This document shows positions 20,180 to 20,218 of a stretch of DNA of 20,218 nucleotides, one piece after another. The position numbers and the translations under genes are program-made. Positions within the stretch are counted from its first letter, which is position 1. Each line of letters begins with the position of its first letter. A model generated the notes under the pieces. That model was not told where the DNA came from. It searched no databases and saw only the letters and a list, made by a program, of their open reading frames with translations. Source of the stretch: a virus; IMG/VR virus record IMGVR_UViG_3300022752_000486, positions 1-20,218 of that record. One strand, given 5' to 3'.

Positions 20180-20218
20180 ATGTGGGCCGTTTTTTCCCAG
20201 ACGAAGCACGAACGATAC
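20180..20218 (+). CDS. Start of a further gene, cut by the window end
   Basis: ATG at 20180, four bases after the preceding stop codon (TAAATAATG), opens a frame MWAVFSQTKHERY that runs to the window edge. Thirteen codons are visible and no ribosome binding site is clear. Tight spacing suggests it continues the operon. No function can be named. Confidence 0.4.
   Translation, partial: MWAVFSQTKHERY

Noticed and set aside
1-20218. Integrase, repressor, attachment site, transposase, reverse transcriptase or tRNA genes
   Set aside because: I looked for their usual motifs in all large frames and found none; the window gives no evidence of lysogeny, insertion elements or a diversity-generating system.

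Overview
The window is part of the genome of a tailed bacteriophage with a long non-contractile tail (siphovirus-type Caudoviricetes). Every convincing gene lies on the + strand, packed tightly with ATGA/TAATG junctions or overlaps. The order HNH endonuclease, small terminase, large terminase, portal, HK97-type protease, HK97-fold capsid, connector, tail tube, frameshifted tail chaperone, tape measure, tail tip and fibre is the standard late region of siphophages of Actinobacteria. Moderate GC, small gene sizes, a VanY-type (M15) endolysin and an actinobacterial-style lytic transglycosylase suggest a phage of a low- or medium-GC actinobacterium, for example a freshwater lineage. That host assignment is inference. 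No integrase, repressor, tRNA or CRISPR was seen, so lifestyle cannot be decided from this window.

Layout. 1-1959: HNH, TerS and TerL packaging genes. 1959-5828: a 52-aa two-helix membrane protein, portal, protease, a two-domain head-associated protein and the major capsid protein; a leader with four GACACCTC-type repeats precedes the capsid gene. 5829-10502: a hairpin and mini-ORF, gp6-like connector, tail terminator, tail tube, gpG/gpGT chaperones with a -1 slippery site A AAA AAT at 7706-7712, a basic gp10-like protein and a 664-aa tape measure. 10504-13024: one tail-tip protein, a fibre with a mosaic C-terminal module and its small partner. 13048-14119: lysis cassette (M15 endolysin and two small membrane proteins). 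14055-14735: first glycosyltransferase. 14831-17866: a DNA-metabolism cluster with a small membrane protein, a single-domain prim-pol flanked by two paralogous cysteine proteins, an unknown protein, a Rad52/Sak-type annealing protein, a Cys-rich ORF lacking a normal start codon, and a PD-(D/E)XK-like protein. 17867-18250: the only long non-coding stretch, with a strong intrinsic terminator followed by a likely promoter. 18251-20218: an acidic protein, endonuclease VII, a lytic transglycosylase, a second glycosyltransferase, a decoration-like protein and the start of another gene.

How the genes fit together. The left two thirds make, fill and release virions. The 15-17.9 kb block looks like a compact replication and recombination unit (priming, strand annealing, nuclease). 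The last block, under its own promoter, adds junction resolution, a second cell-wall enzyme and a sugar transferase beside a possible virion surface protein. The most unusual items are the miniature prim-pol sandwiched between duplicated CG-EK/CxxC proteins, the annealing-protein/CTG-start ORF junction, the repeat-bearing capsid leader and the several sub-60-codon genes. All functions are assigned by reading motifs and order; no database search was possible.
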